NCBI GenBank assembly: GCA_016195665.1
Contig: JACPZD010000027.1
Coordinates: 1 to 64,000 of the forward strand
Length of the DNA: 64,000 nt
Source of the DNA: Gammaproteobacteria bacterium
GTDB taxonomy: Bacteria; Pseudomonadota; Gammaproteobacteria; SURF-13
Reading direction: 5' to 3'
Numbering within the stretch: position 1 is the stretch's first letter; every line of letters begins with the position of its first letter. The translations under genes were made by a program, and so were the position numbers. Shown piece after piece: positions 9,729 to 17,464 of the stretch. Below the pieces are notes generated by a model. It saw only the letters and a program-made list of their open reading frames with translations, had not been told where the DNA came from and made no database searches.

Positions 9729-10313
9729 CTAATCGAGGTCTAGAGCCAGGGAATCGCGCACCCCGTCAGGAATAGGGTCCACCTGATGGCAATACGCCTC
9801 ATGCTCTATGCCCACTCCAATAGCCGCTCCCGCCTTGACCGCCGCGGCCATCTCGGGGCTGAGCTGAAACCGCAAAAAATGCACGGAGGAGGTCTTCTCT
9901 TCATTCGAGCGCGCGAGATCTTCATCGGCGATCGCCCACACGTGGTCAAACCCAGCCACCTTGACCCACACCCGGTCTTCGAGCCTTATCATCTTGGCCA
10001 AGGCCGAGCGGCGTTCGCCGATGTCATCATACTCAAGCATGAAGGTCGCCTTCCAATTGCCGCCGTCAGGAATCAGCGGATTGTAGGCATCCAGCTCCTC
10101 GGCAATGCCTTCCGGTTCGAAGATGCGCTCGGCGCGCAGCATCTCCTGCACCTGATACTGCATGGTCAGCCGGTCCTCAAAGTACAAACGGGCGTGCGGG
10201 CCTATCTGCACCTGACGGTTCTTCTTATGCTCCATGACCTTGGCGCGGAAGTCATTGCGGATGCGGGCGTAGTGTTCCAGCGAGTAGAGTTTGTCGGGAG
10301 ATAGTTTTTCCAT
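9729..10313 (-). CDS. DUF3501 family protein
   Basis: A 194-aa soluble protein recognised as DUF3501 by KLSPDKLYSLEHYARIRNDF at the N-terminus, ARLYFEDRLTMQYQVQEMLR near residue 65, NPLIPDGGNWKATFMLEY in the middle and IGVGIEHEAYCH near the end. The function is not known. It is regularly found beside the Fe-S oxidoreductase and ferritin-like genes seen here, so a role with them in peroxide or iron handling is plausible. The ATG at 10313 directly follows the coding direction of the ferritin-like gene, 52 bases downstream of it. Confidence 0.88.
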   Translation of the reverse strand: MEKLSPDKLYSLEHYARIRNDFRAKVMEHKKNRQVQIGPHARLYFEDRLTMQYQVQEMLRAERIFEPEGIAEELDAYNPLIPDGGNWKATFMLEYDDIGERRSALAKMIRLEDRVWVKVAGFDHVWAIADEDLARSNEEKTSSVHFLRFQLSPEMAAAVKAGAAIGVGIEHEAYCHQVDPIPDGVRDSLALDLD

Positions 10314-10347
10314 CGTTACCCTTAGGTTGTCGGATTGTCAGGAGACC

Positions 10348-10369
10348 GGCCGAATGAATTCGGCCCTAC
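10348..10369. repeat. GGCCGAATKAATTCGGCC palindrome
   Basis: A near-perfect 19-bp palindrome, GGCCGAATgAATTCGGCC followed by CTAC. The same word occurs at 17427, 26523 and 33545. It supplies the TAG stop codon of the ferritin-like gene on the minus strand. It lies within an operon, so it is not an obvious terminator; no T-tract follows on the minus strand. Confidence 0.85.
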
Positions 10370-10665
10370 TTATGCTTCTCTAAATCCACTAACGGTTTAT
10401 CCGTAAACAAATAATCCCGTAACTGTTTATCAAACTTCGGATCGTGGCGCCGGATCCACTCCAGCACCATCGCCGCATGCTCCTTTTCTTCGTCACGGTT
10501 GTGCGCGAGGACGGCGCCCAATTCTTTATCCTTACAGACATCCACCCGCTGGTTGTACCAGTCCACGGCCTCCAGCTCTTCCATCAACGAGACAATGGCG
10601 CGATGCATGTCGCGCGTCGAGTCGCTGAGCTCAGTTATTGCTTCGTGATAGCCTTCGTTGGACAT
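10366..10665 (-). CDS. Encapsulated-ferritin-like protein (EncFtn family)
   Basis: A 99-aa two-helix ferritin-like protein. It matches the EncFtn family, whose dimers make a ferroxidase site at the subunit interface. The family signature is complete: SLMEELEAVDWYNQRVD with paired glutamates, Trp and Tyr, then AHNRDEEKEHAAMVLEWIRR with the Glu and His ligands. AAGGAG overlapping the preceding stop fixes the start at 10665. Known members are cargo of encapsulin shells and end in a targeting tail. Here the protein ends PLVDLEKHK with no such tail, and no encapsulin gene is within the window. Its stop codon lies in a repeat palindrome, so a longer tail may have been lost. Confidence 0.88.
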   Translation of the reverse strand: MSNEGYHEAITELSDSTRDMHRAIVSLMEELEAVDWYNQRVDVCKDKELGAVLAHNRDEEKEHAAMVLEWIRRHDPKFDKQLRDYLFTDKPLVDLEKHK

Positions 10666-10675
10666 TTTTTCTCCT

Positions 10676-12013
10676 TCAGATCCCGTAGGCAATGCGCAGC
10701 AGCGTCAACGGATGCGTCGGCGGCTTGCCGCTGTGCATCCCTTCTTCCAGATGATGGCCCGCTATTGGGCAGTCGCTGGTGTAAAAATCCGGTGCGGCCT
10801 TGGCGATGCGGTCCATGACGGGGCTGCCGATCTTCATCGCAATTTCGTGATATTCGCGTTTCACCGCATAGGCGCCGTTGTGCCCTGAGCAGCGCTCGAT
10901 CGGTTCGACTTGGGTATCGGGCACCAGTTCCAGCGCCTCGCGGGTTTTCAGACCGATGTTCTGCACCCGCAGATGGCAGGCGACATGGTAGCTCACCTTG
11001 CCGAGCGGGCGCTTGAAGTTCTTATTGAGCATCCCGTCCTTGTGGCGCAGCATCAGGTATTCAAACGGATCGAAGACCGCATCGCGCACCTTGGCGACTT
11101 CCGGGTCGTCGGGAAACATCAGGGGCAACTCCTGCTTGAACATCAACACGCAGGACGGGACGGGCGCGACGATGTCCCAGCCTTCGTCCACCAGCTTGGC
11201 CAGCACCGGGATGTTGGCCTCCTTGGCGCGCGCGACCGCTTCGAGATCACCGAGTTCAAGCTTGGGCATGCCGCAGCATTGCTCCTTTTCGGCGAGCCGC
11301 ACCGGGATGCCATTGTGCTCAAAAATCGCAATGAGGTCCTGACCCAGTTGCGGCTCGTTGTAATTGCCGTAACAGGTGGCGAACAACGCCGCCTTTCCGC
11401 GGGTAGCGGATGAGGGCCGTGCGCTGACAGGCTTCGAAGCCGTGCGCGGCGCCTCACGTTTACGCAGCGTATCGCTGTGGTATTCGGGAATAAAGGCGTC
11501 GGGATGCACGCCTAATGTCTTGTCTAAAATTTTGCGCGCAGCCTTGTTTTTGTTCGCGGCGTTCACCGCTTGCACTACTACCGGTATGCCGGCGAGTTTA
11601 CCGACGGCGTCGGTGCTGGTGAGGATCTTGTCGCGCGTCCTGACCTCGCCCTTCTTAAACTTGACCGACTTGCCGCGCAACATGAGATGCGGAAAGTCCA
11701 CGTTCCAGGGGTGCGGCGGCACATAGGGACATTTGGTCATGTAGCACATATCGCAGAGATAGCAGTTATCCACCACCTCCCAATACACCTTCTTGTCCAC
11801 CCCGTCCAATTCCAGTGTGGGAGACTCGTCAATGGCGTCAAACAGGACGGGAAAGGAATTACACAGATTAAAACAGCGCCGGCAACCGTGGCAGATGTCG
11901 AACACCCGCTCCAACTCCTGGAGCAGCGACGCCTCGTTGTAGAACTCCGGATTTTTCCAATCCAGCGGGTGCCGGATGGGCGCCTCCAGACTGCCTTCGC
12001 GTTGATCTTCCAT
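10676..12013 (-). CDS. Fe-S oxidoreductase with two 4Fe-4S clusters and CCG domains
   Basis: A 445-aa protein related to GlpC/heterodisulfide reductase subunit D. Cysteines 41, 44, 47, 51 (CHGCRRCFNLC) and 84, 87, 90, 95 (CYLCDMCYMTKC) form two ferredoxin-type clusters. The C-terminal half has CCG-type cysteine motifs, including EQCCGMPKLELG and the CSGHNGAY segment. Such proteins pass electrons between quinone or flavin partners. It lies between rubrerythrin and the ferritin-like gene, a grouping that suggests it supplies electrons for peroxide reduction, which is inference. TGAGG precedes the ATG. Its TGA stop overlaps the ribosome site of the next gene. Confidence 0.87.
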   Translation of the reverse strand: MEDQREGSLEAPIRHPLDWKNPEFYNEASLLQELERVFDICHGCRRCFNLCNSFPVLFDAIDESPTLELDGVDKKVYWEVVDNCYLCDMCYMTKCPYVPPHPWNVDFPHLMLRGKSVKFKKGEVRTRDKILTSTDAVGKLAGIPVVVQAVNAANKNKAARKILDKTLGVHPDAFIPEYHSDTLRKREAPRTASKPVSARPSSATRGKAALFATCYGNYNEPQLGQDLIAIFEHNGIPVRLAEKEQCCGMPKLELGDLEAVARAKEANIPVLAKLVDEGWDIVAPVPSCVLMFKQELPLMFPDDPEVAKVRDAVFDPFEYLMLRHKDGMLNKNFKRPLGKVSYHVACHLRVQNIGLKTREALELVPDTQVEPIERCSGHNGAYAVKREYHEIAMKIGSPVMDRIAKAAPDFYTSDCPIAGHHLEEGMHSGKPPTHPLTLLRIAYGI

Positions 12014-12017
12014 ATAA

Positions 12018-12172
12018 CCTCAGAGAAAAGATACAAGAGAAAAGATACAAGTTACAAACTATTACCCTAGTCTTGTCCCTGACATCTTTCTTTTGTAACT
12101 ACCTTTAAACAAATACGGGGCCGTACAAAACGGCCCCGTTTTTACTTGTGACTTGCAACTTGTATCTGCCTT
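12018..12172. repeat. GATACAAG hairpin repeat between rubrerythrin and the Fe-S gene
   Basis: Tandem GAGAAAAGATACAAG words at 12018-12050 and the complementary arm ending CTTGTATCTGCC (about 12145-12172) enclose a GC-rich terminator hairpin. The element fills the gap between the rubrerythrin stop and the Fe-S protein start. It is one of eight family members in the window. Confidence 0.8.
12115..12144. terminator. Rho-independent terminator after rubrerythrin
   Basis: ACGGGGCCG (12115-12123), 7-base loop, CGGCCCCGT (12131-12139). On the minus strand, after the rubrerythrin stop, it is followed by ATTTGTTT; on the plus strand by TTTTTA. It should at least attenuate transcription from rubrerythrin into the Fe-S gene. 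Confidence 0.8.
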
Positions 12173-12176
12173 TAAC

Positions 12177-12596
12177 TTACTTGCCTAACGTATCCAGCGC
12201 CTTCTGGAAACGGTTGGCGTGGGAGCGCTCGGCCTTGGCCAGCGTCTCGAACCAGTCGGCGATTTCGTTAAAGCCTTCCTGGCGCGCGGCCTTGGCCATG
12301 CCGGGGTACATGTCGGTGTACTCGTGGGTCTCACCGGCGATCGCGGCCTTCAGATTGTCCGCCGTGGCGCCGATAGGTAGATCAGTGGCCGGATCGCCGC
12401 AGGCCTCCATGTACTCCAGGTGACCGTGCGCGTGGCCCGTCTCGCCTTCGGCCGTCGAGCGGAATACCGCCGAGACATCGTTGTAGCCTTCCACATCGGC
12501 CTTGGCGGCGAAATACAGATAACGGCGGTTGGCCTGGGACTCGCCAGCAAAGGCGTATTTCAGATTTTCGTGGGTTTTGCTTCCTTTAAGTTCCAT
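12177..12596 (-). CDS. rbr: Rubrerythrin (rubredoxin domain absent)
   Basis: A 139-aa di-iron protein of the rubrerythrin family, which reduces hydrogen peroxide in the cytoplasm. It has the two ExxH-bearing helix pairs: [17 protein letters not shown] and [15 protein letters not shown], then [17 protein letters not shown] and [14 protein letters not shown]. The C-terminal rubredoxin domain of classic rubrerythrin is missing, so another protein must supply electrons; the downstream Fe-S oxidoreductase is the obvious candidate. The ATG at 12596 is chosen because GAGGA precedes it; the frame's ATG at 12611 overlaps that ribosome site. Confidence 0.93.
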   Translation of the reverse strand: MELKGSKTHENLKYAFAGESQANRRYLYFAAKADVEGYNDVSAVFRSTAEGETGHAHGHLEYMEACGDPATDLPIGATADNLKAAIAGETHEYTDMYPGMAKAARQEGFNEIADWFETLAKAERSHANRFQKALDTLGK

Positions 12597-12660
12597 AGGT
12601 AAATTCCTCATCTTTAATGGTTAAATCATGACTTTAATATTAAGATCCAAAATTTAGACT

Positions 12661-14136
12661 TTGTCTAAATCTGTTTACTATCTTACAAGCCCCCGCCAGG
12701 AAGTGTCAAGCATCTCGGGTTATACGCCTAATAGATGCATGCAAGGAGATGAACTTGGTATTATTGACACCCACTCTTTTAGCCTACTTATCCACGATCA
12801 GTCCTGCAAGCGAATGTTAAACGAAAACAAAACGGACAGCGCAGGCTCCGATGAACATTATCTGGACCACCTTGCCACCATCAATAAAGATCGTGATGTG
12901 GTGGCCATCCAAGACATCTACAATACCAGCGGGGCGCTGCTGGTGCGGCAGGGGGCACGGATTGATTATGCCACCGCCAGGCGCCTTACTCAGCATAAAT
13001 CGTCCAAACCCGTAGAACACCAGCTCCAAATCGAAGGTGGCTTAACCACCGATGGTCTGAACCAGCAGCTGCAGAAATTCCTGGAACAGCATGAGGATCT
13101 GGCAACTGTCCAGCGCAGCCTCGGGGCGGACGATGATCTCGCCGTGTTATTTGAGAAACCACTCAGCCCCACCCTACTCCAGAAGCTCACGGTGATGGCC
13201 TTGCAACGGCCCACGCTCCTGGAACAGGCGTTGTTCGGGGGCTGGCTGGCGGTGCTCCTGGCGAGAGAGCTCGGTCTGCACCCGGCGGAGATCAGAAAGG
13301 CGGGCATCGCCGCCCTCACCCGTGACACAGGCTTCCTCCACCTCCCGCCCGTACTCATCGAGCAAGGACGCGAGTTTAGTCCCCAGGAGTGGCGCGCCAT
13401 GCAGAGCCACACGGTGGTAGGACAAATTATTCTGGATGACACGGCTGGGATGGATCCCGAAATCGGCCGAGCGGTGCTGGAGCACCATGAGGCCCTGGAC
13501 GGCTCCGGCTATCCGACCGGCAAGGAAGGGCCGGCGCTCGGTCTGCTCGGGCGGGTCGTTAACCTGGTCGACACGCTGTGCGCCATCCGCCTCAAAAATT
13601 TCAAAGACACCGGACGTAATCTACGTGACACCCAGCCTTTTTTGTTAATGAACAGCCATGCCTATGAGCGTAACGTCCATGACGCGATCTGTTCAATCTT
13701 GCGTAAATCGGGCCTGGAGCGCACCTCTATAAATCCACTCGGTAACCAGGCCAACCTGCTTGCTCAACTCATCGCGCAGGGCAACACCATGCGTCGCGCC
13801 CTTCCCGTTGCGAAAGAATTGAATGACCTACACGCGTGGACGGGGTCCACCGCGAGAAAGCTCGGCAAGGTCGCCCTCCAGACCTACACCCTGATAACCT
13901 CGTCGGGGCTCGTGAATGATGAGATCATCAACTGGTTAGATAGCTTGCCGCTGGAACCACAGGCCGATGAAATAGTCTTCCTTAGCGAGATCGAACTGCT
14001 GCAGAAGGAGTTACGCTGGCACCTTACTCACCTGCAGCGCGCCCTGGCGGCGTATCTTAACGAAGCCAGCCCGCACGATCCGTCTTATGGTAGGCTCAAG
14101 GAGCTGGCCGTGGGGCTAGAAAACAGTGAGGCGTGA
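12661..14136 (+). CDS. HD-GYP-like domain protein with degenerate HD motif
   Basis: A 491-aa cytoplasmic protein containing a degenerate HD-GYP domain at about residues 190-320. HHEALDGSGYPTG (275-287) and the upstream H250 are kept. The metal-binding HD of the usual HDxGK is replaced by RDTGF (221-225), and the later AD is VD. It may have lost cyclic-di-GMP phosphodiesterase activity and act as a sensor or scaffold. The rest is helical with no membrane segment. The start is uncertain: TTG at 12661, ATG at 12739 or 12814 are all possible. The stop (GAG GCG TGA) lies in the gtgagg-type repeat, as in fliT. Confidence 0.75.
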   Translation: MSKSVYYLTSPRQEVSSISGYTPNRCMQGDELGIIDTHSFSLLIHDQSCKRMLNENKTDSAGSDEHYLDHLATINKDRDVVAIQDIYNTSGALLVRQGARIDYATARRLTQHKSSKPVEHQLQIEGGLTTDGLNQQLQKFLEQHEDLATVQRSLGADDDLAVLFEKPLSPTLLQKLTVMALQRPTLLEQALFGGWLAVLLARELGLHPAEIRKAGIAALTRDTGFLHLPPVLIEQGREFSPQEWRAMQSHTVVGQIILDDTAGMDPEIGRAVLEHHEALDGSGYPTGKEGPALGLLGRVVNLVDTLCAIRLKNFKDTGRNLRDTQPFLLMNSHAYERNVHDAICSILRKSGLERTSINPLGNQANLLAQLIAQGNTMRRALPVAKELNDLHAWTGSTARKLGKVALQTYTLITSSGLVNDEIINWLDSLPLEPQADEIVFLSEIELLQKELRWHLTHLQRALAAYLNEASPHDPSYGRLKELAVGLENSEA

Positions 14137-14226
14137 GGGGCTTGAAACGTGTAAGGGGTGAGGGGTGAGGAGTCGTACACCCCTACGCTTTTTTTACGCC
14201 TCACGCCTAACTCCTCACGCCTCACC
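14129..14226. repeat. gtgagg-type repeat, inverted pair
   Basis: GTGAGGCGTGAGGGG and further GTGAGG words on the plus strand are followed, after ACGCTTTTTTTACG, by the reverse-complement block ACGCCTCACGCCTAACTCCTCACGCC. The two halves can fold into a long hairpin between the convergent HD-GYP-like and membrane-protein genes, and may act as a terminator for both. Confidence 0.8.
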
Positions 14227-14231
14227 TTTTT

Positions 14232-14624
14232 CTAATGAGGTTTCACCTCTACCAGCAAGGCCCCGGTGATAATTACGAAGGCGCGCACCCAGAGGATCGC
14301 CTTGCCCTGGCCGCGGTGGTCTTCGCGGGCCGTTTCATCGCCGCGCAATAACCGCCGCCCCGCCTGAATCTGCATGACGTAGAGCATATAGAGCGAGAGC
14401 AGCAGCAAAAAATGCGTCCACAGCAGGAAAGACGTAAGCTCTCCCTCGACGATCAGCCGGCGGTGCCAGTCCTTGCTCATATAAAGGTAGACCGGCATGG
14501 CGATATCGAACAGCATGATCGCTACCATGACCGGTATGTGCACGGTGCGCCGTTTGGCCCAGACAAACGCCGCCAGCATCACCAGGTAGGTAAGGAAGGC
14601 GGCCAGCACGGTAGCGGCAATCAT
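14232..14624 (-). CDS. Small integral membrane protein, function unknown
   Basis: A 130-aa protein with four predicted membrane helices: residues about 2-22, 30-48, 62-84 and 108-127. Between helices 2 and 3 it has a WHRR motif, and there is a charged loop RRLLRGDETAREDHRGQGK before the last helix. I do not recognise the family. Histidines near helices 2 and 3 could bind haem, but the pattern is not diagnostic. Repeat DNA bounds it on both sides, and it has no operon partner. Confidence 0.6.
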   Translation of the reverse strand: MIAATVLAAFLTYLVMLAAFVWAKRRTVHIPVMVAIMLFDIAMPVYLYMSKDWHRRLIVEGELTSFLLWTHFLLLLSLYMLYVMQIQAGRRLLRGDETAREDHRGQGKAILWVRAFVIITGALLVEVKPH

Positions 14625-14639
14625 GCCGCCATGCTACAG

Positions 14640-14781
14640 GGGCTAGGGGCTAGGGGCTAGGGGGTTTGAAACTTGTGAGGGGTGAGGGGTGAGGGGTGAG
14701 GAGTGAGGAGTGAGGTGTCGTACACCCGCCTTACGCCTTACGCCTAACTCCTCACGCCTCACTTGTTTGCAACGCCTCACC
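14640..14781. repeat. Gene-free repeat block: GGGGCTAG words and gtgagg-type inverted pair
   Basis: Three copies of GGGGCTA(G) at 14639-14662 are followed by GTGAGG words (14677-14715) and the complementary TCACGCC/CCTCACGCCTCAC block (14728-14781). It separates the small membrane protein from the divergent VKOR fusion gene. No gene is seen in 14625-14852. Confidence 0.8.
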
Positions 14782-14852
14782 CTACAGCCTTGTCGAATTC
14801 AGCACAACTCTGTTAAAGTGGATGGGCTTGCATTCGATCGGAAACTCACACT

Positions 14853-16181
14853 ATGGTCAGTATCCCAGCCTCGGCAACCAACCCCCAAGCCAGGACCTCC
14901 ACCACGCTCATTTTAATAGGCGTCGCCGTGCTGGCCTGTCTGCTCACGCTCTATCAATGGATAGAGTTGGTGCAAATACGCAGCGGCGGCGCGGCGCCGC
15001 TCTGCTCGTTCAGCGCCAGCCTCGATTGCACGGGCGTATGGAACTCCAAACTCTCCGGATTCATCCATGAGTCCACCGGCATCCCTATCGCGGGCTGGGG
15101 ACTCGCCTGGAGTCTGGTCGTGCTGGCCTTGTCTGTCTGGACGTGGCTGCAATCAAGGCGCGGGCAGCCCACCAATGATGCGGTATGGGCGCTGCGGCTG
15201 GTGGTCGGCGCCGGTACGCTGATCTCGCTCTTGTTGCTGGCCTACAGCGCCTACCTCAAGGTCTTCTGCCCGACCTGCCTGCTGTTTTATCTCCTGGTGT
15301 GGGTGACGGCCTATCTGGTCTTTGTACCGATCAAGGCGCGCGGGGCTGACTGGTTCCAGTCAGCGTTGCTGAGCGGCGGACTGCTGGTGGCCGCGCTCGC
15401 CATCCTGATCTACCCGGGGCTGCACACCCCCCGTGAAAATCTCATTACCGCCAGGCTCTCCGACGTAGCCAATGTGAAGCAGTCCAAGACCCCTGCCAGC
15501 CCGCTGGAGGAGTTTCTCAATTCGCTGCCGGTCGCCGTGCAACAGGCTGCCAGTAATTCGCTGGAGGTCTACCGCACGTCGCCATTTATTTCCACCCCGC
15601 CCGACCCCAAGCGGATCACCTTCGGTACGCTCAACGCGCCCGTGCACATGATCGAGTGGACCGACATCCGCTGCCCGCACTGCAAGAACCTTGAAGAGGC
15701 GCTGACCGAGCTACGCAACATCACCCCGCCCGGCTCCTGGAGCCAGGAAACCCGGCACTTCCCGCTCGACAGCGACTGCAATCCGAAAGTCGGCCGCTCA
15801 GGTGGCGGGGTCAGTTGCCTGGCCGCCAAGCTGGAGATTTGCCTCATGGGCTCGCCGGAATTCAGCCATGTGCGCGCAACGATGTTTAAGGAACAGGCCA
15901 ATCTCACCAAGGAACGGATCTGGGAAATCACCACGAAAGACCCGGAACGGCGCAAGGCCCTGGAGAGTTGCGTAGCGTCACCCGAGACCGCCAAAACCTT
16001 GAACGAAGATATCGATCTGGCGGAAAAATACCAACTCGAAGGCACCCCCCTGGTGGTCATAAATGGCCGCAAGGGCACCGCGGTGCCGGCTTTCATTCTC
16101 GGCGTCATCATGGCCAAAGGGCGCGACGACGATCCGGCCTTCCTGTTACTACCCGCCCCCAGCCGCGCAGTGGCACAATAA
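14853..16181 (+). CDS. VKOR-DsbA fusion, disulfide-bond forming protein
   Basis: A 442-aa fusion. Residues about 15-190 form a bacterial vitamin-K-epoxide-reductase-like membrane domain with five helices, loop cysteines C51 and C59 and the catalytic CPTC (139-142). It passes electrons from new disulfides to quinone. Residues about 260-435 are a periplasmic thioredoxin/DsbA-like domain with CPHC (274-277) and a cis-proline GTPLVV. The fusion replaces the separate DsbA/DsbB pair. It is transcribed just ahead of the di-haem peroxidase, itself a periplasmic protein needing thiol control for haem attachment. Confidence 0.9.
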   Translation: MVSIPASATNPQARTSTTLILIGVAVLACLLTLYQWIELVQIRSGGAAPLCSFSASLDCTGVWNSKLSGFIHESTGIPIAGWGLAWSLVVLALSVWTWLQSRRGQPTNDAVWALRLVVGAGTLISLLLLAYSAYLKVFCPTCLLFYLLVWVTAYLVFVPIKARGADWFQSALLSGGLLVAALAILIYPGLHTPRENLITARLSDVANVKQSKTPASPLEEFLNSLPVAVQQAASNSLEVYRTSPFISTPPDPKRITFGTLNAPVHMIEWTDIRCPHCKNLEEALTELRNITPPGSWSQETRHFPLDSDCNPKVGRSGGGVSCLAAKLEICLMGSPEFSHVRATMFKEQANLTKERIWEITTKDPERRKALESCVASPETAKTLNEDIDLAEKYQLEGTPLVVINGRKGTAVPAFILGVIMAKGRDDDPAFLLLPAPSRAVAQ

Positions 16182-16271
16182 TTGCCTTTCAAATGCCAGT
16201 AAATACCGGTGGCTAGGCCGCCTGTTGGGCTGTGTCTTAGTCTTAAATTGGCTTGAGGATATATATACATT

Positions 16272-17372
16272 ATGAAAAAGAGTCTTAGGTCGCTGCTTTT
16301 GCTGATTACCGTGAGTTGGATGGGCGTAAGCCTTGGTGATAACCTGTTAGGCCTTCCGCCGGTGCCGATCTCTGCAGACAATCCGTCTACGCCCGAAAAG
16401 ATCGCCCTCGGCAAGGCCTTGTTCGAAGACAAACGTTTGAGCGGTGACGGCACGGTCAGTTGCTCGAACTGCCACAATCCGGGCAAGGGCTTCACCGATG
16501 GGATGAGCGTGTCCGAGGGCATCAATCGCAGCAAGGGTACCCGCAACGCACCCACCCTGATTAACGCCGCCTATTTCACCTCTATGTTTTGGGATGGCCG
16601 CCGCCCCACTTTGGAGGCGCAGGCCCAGGACCCGTTCGTCAATTCGATTGAGCATGGCCTGAAAGATCACAACGCCCTGCTCGACATCGTCCGCAAGGAT
16701 GCCGCCTACCCCGGCCAGTTTAAGGCCGTGTTCGGGGCGGAGCCCGGCAAAATCACCATCAATCATGTCACCATGGCCATCGCCAGCTATGAGCGCACCC
16801 TGGTGAGCGGTGACTCACCCTTTGACCGCTATATGTATGCCGGAGACAAAACCGCCCTCTCGCCTGAGGCGGTGCGCGGATTGGAGATCTATAAAGGCAA
16901 GGGCCGTTGTTCTACCTGTCATGTTATTGGCGATAAATACTCGTTGTTTACCAACAACAAATTCCACAACCTGGGCGTGAACTTCAGTAAAGTGGAGCCG
17001 CGCATGTTTGAGATCGTCAACGCCTTCCGTGTCGCGGCAGCCAAAGGCCAAAGTCTGGATGAATCGGTGCTCAAGGGTTCGGACTTTTCCCAGTTGGGCC
17101 GGGTGCTGGTGACCATCACCCCCACCGATCTCGACAGCAAGGCCATCGGCCAGTTCAAGACGCCCACGCTACGCAACGTCGCCCTGACCGCGCCCTATAT
17201 GCACGATGGCAGTATTGCGACGCTCGAAGAAGTGGTGGAACTTTATAACAAAGGCAACGAAAAGAATCCGCGCCTCGACCCGTTGTTCAAGCCATTGAAC
17301 CTGACTCCGCAGGAAAAGACCGATCTGGTGGCGTTTATGAAATCGCTCACCAGCCCTACACTGCCTCAGTAA
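16272..17372 (+). CDS. Di-haem cytochrome c peroxidase / MauG family protein
   Basis: A 366-aa periplasmic protein with a signal peptide (residues 1-22) and two c-type haem sites, CSNCH (64-68) and CSTCH (213-217). FWDGR at about 106-110 carries the tryptophan that lies between the haems in this family. TPTLRNVALTAPYMHDGS-type residues near 295-315 and the ending QEKTDLVAFMKSL are typical of bacterial CcpA. It reduces hydrogen peroxide with electrons from cytochrome c, or, as in MauG, oxidises a partner protein. The next gene is convergent beyond a terminator. Peroxide removal fits the nearby rubrerythrin. Confidence 0.92.
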   Translation: MKKSLRSLLLLITVSWMGVSLGDNLLGLPPVPISADNPSTPEKIALGKALFEDKRLSGDGTVSCSNCHNPGKGFTDGMSVSEGINRSKGTRNAPTLINAAYFTSMFWDGRRPTLEAQAQDPFVNSIEHGLKDHNALLDIVRKDAAYPGQFKAVFGAEPGKITINHVTMAIASYERTLVSGDSPFDRYMYAGDKTALSPEAVRGLEIYKGKGRCSTCHVIGDKYSLFTNNKFHNLGVNFSKVEPRMFEIVNAFRVAAAKGQSLDESVLKGSDFSQLGRVLVTITPTDLDSKAIGQFKTPTLRNVALTAPYMHDGSIATLEEVVELYNKGNEKNPRLDPLFKPLNLTPQEKTDLVAFMKSLTSPTLPQ

Positions 17373-17385
17373 CTCAGCAAGCCAT

Positions 17386-17423
17386 AAAAAAGCCCCGTGG
17401 AAAAAACTCCACAGGGCTTTTTG
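17386..17423. terminator. Bidirectional Rho-independent terminator between the peroxidase gene and fba
   Basis: AAAAAGCCCCGTGGA and TCCACAGGGCTTTTT pair with one mismatch around a short A-rich loop, with T-tracts on both strands. It ends the plus-strand di-haem peroxidase gene and the minus-strand tkt-to-fba run. Confidence 0.92.
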
Positions 17424-17426
17424 TTT

Positions 17427-17449
17427 GGCCGAATAAATTCGGCCCTACA
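17427..17449. repeat. GGCCGAATKAATTCGGCC palindrome
   Basis: GGCCGAATAAATTCGGCC followed by CTACA, placed between the terminator and the end of fba. Same family as at 10348, 26523 and 33545. Confidence 0.85.
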
Positions 17450-17464
17450 ACCTACAATATTAAA

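Noticed and set aside
10366-12596. Encapsulin nanocompartment operon
   Set aside because: Only the cargo-type ferritin is present; none of the neighbouring proteins resembles an encapsulin shell protein.
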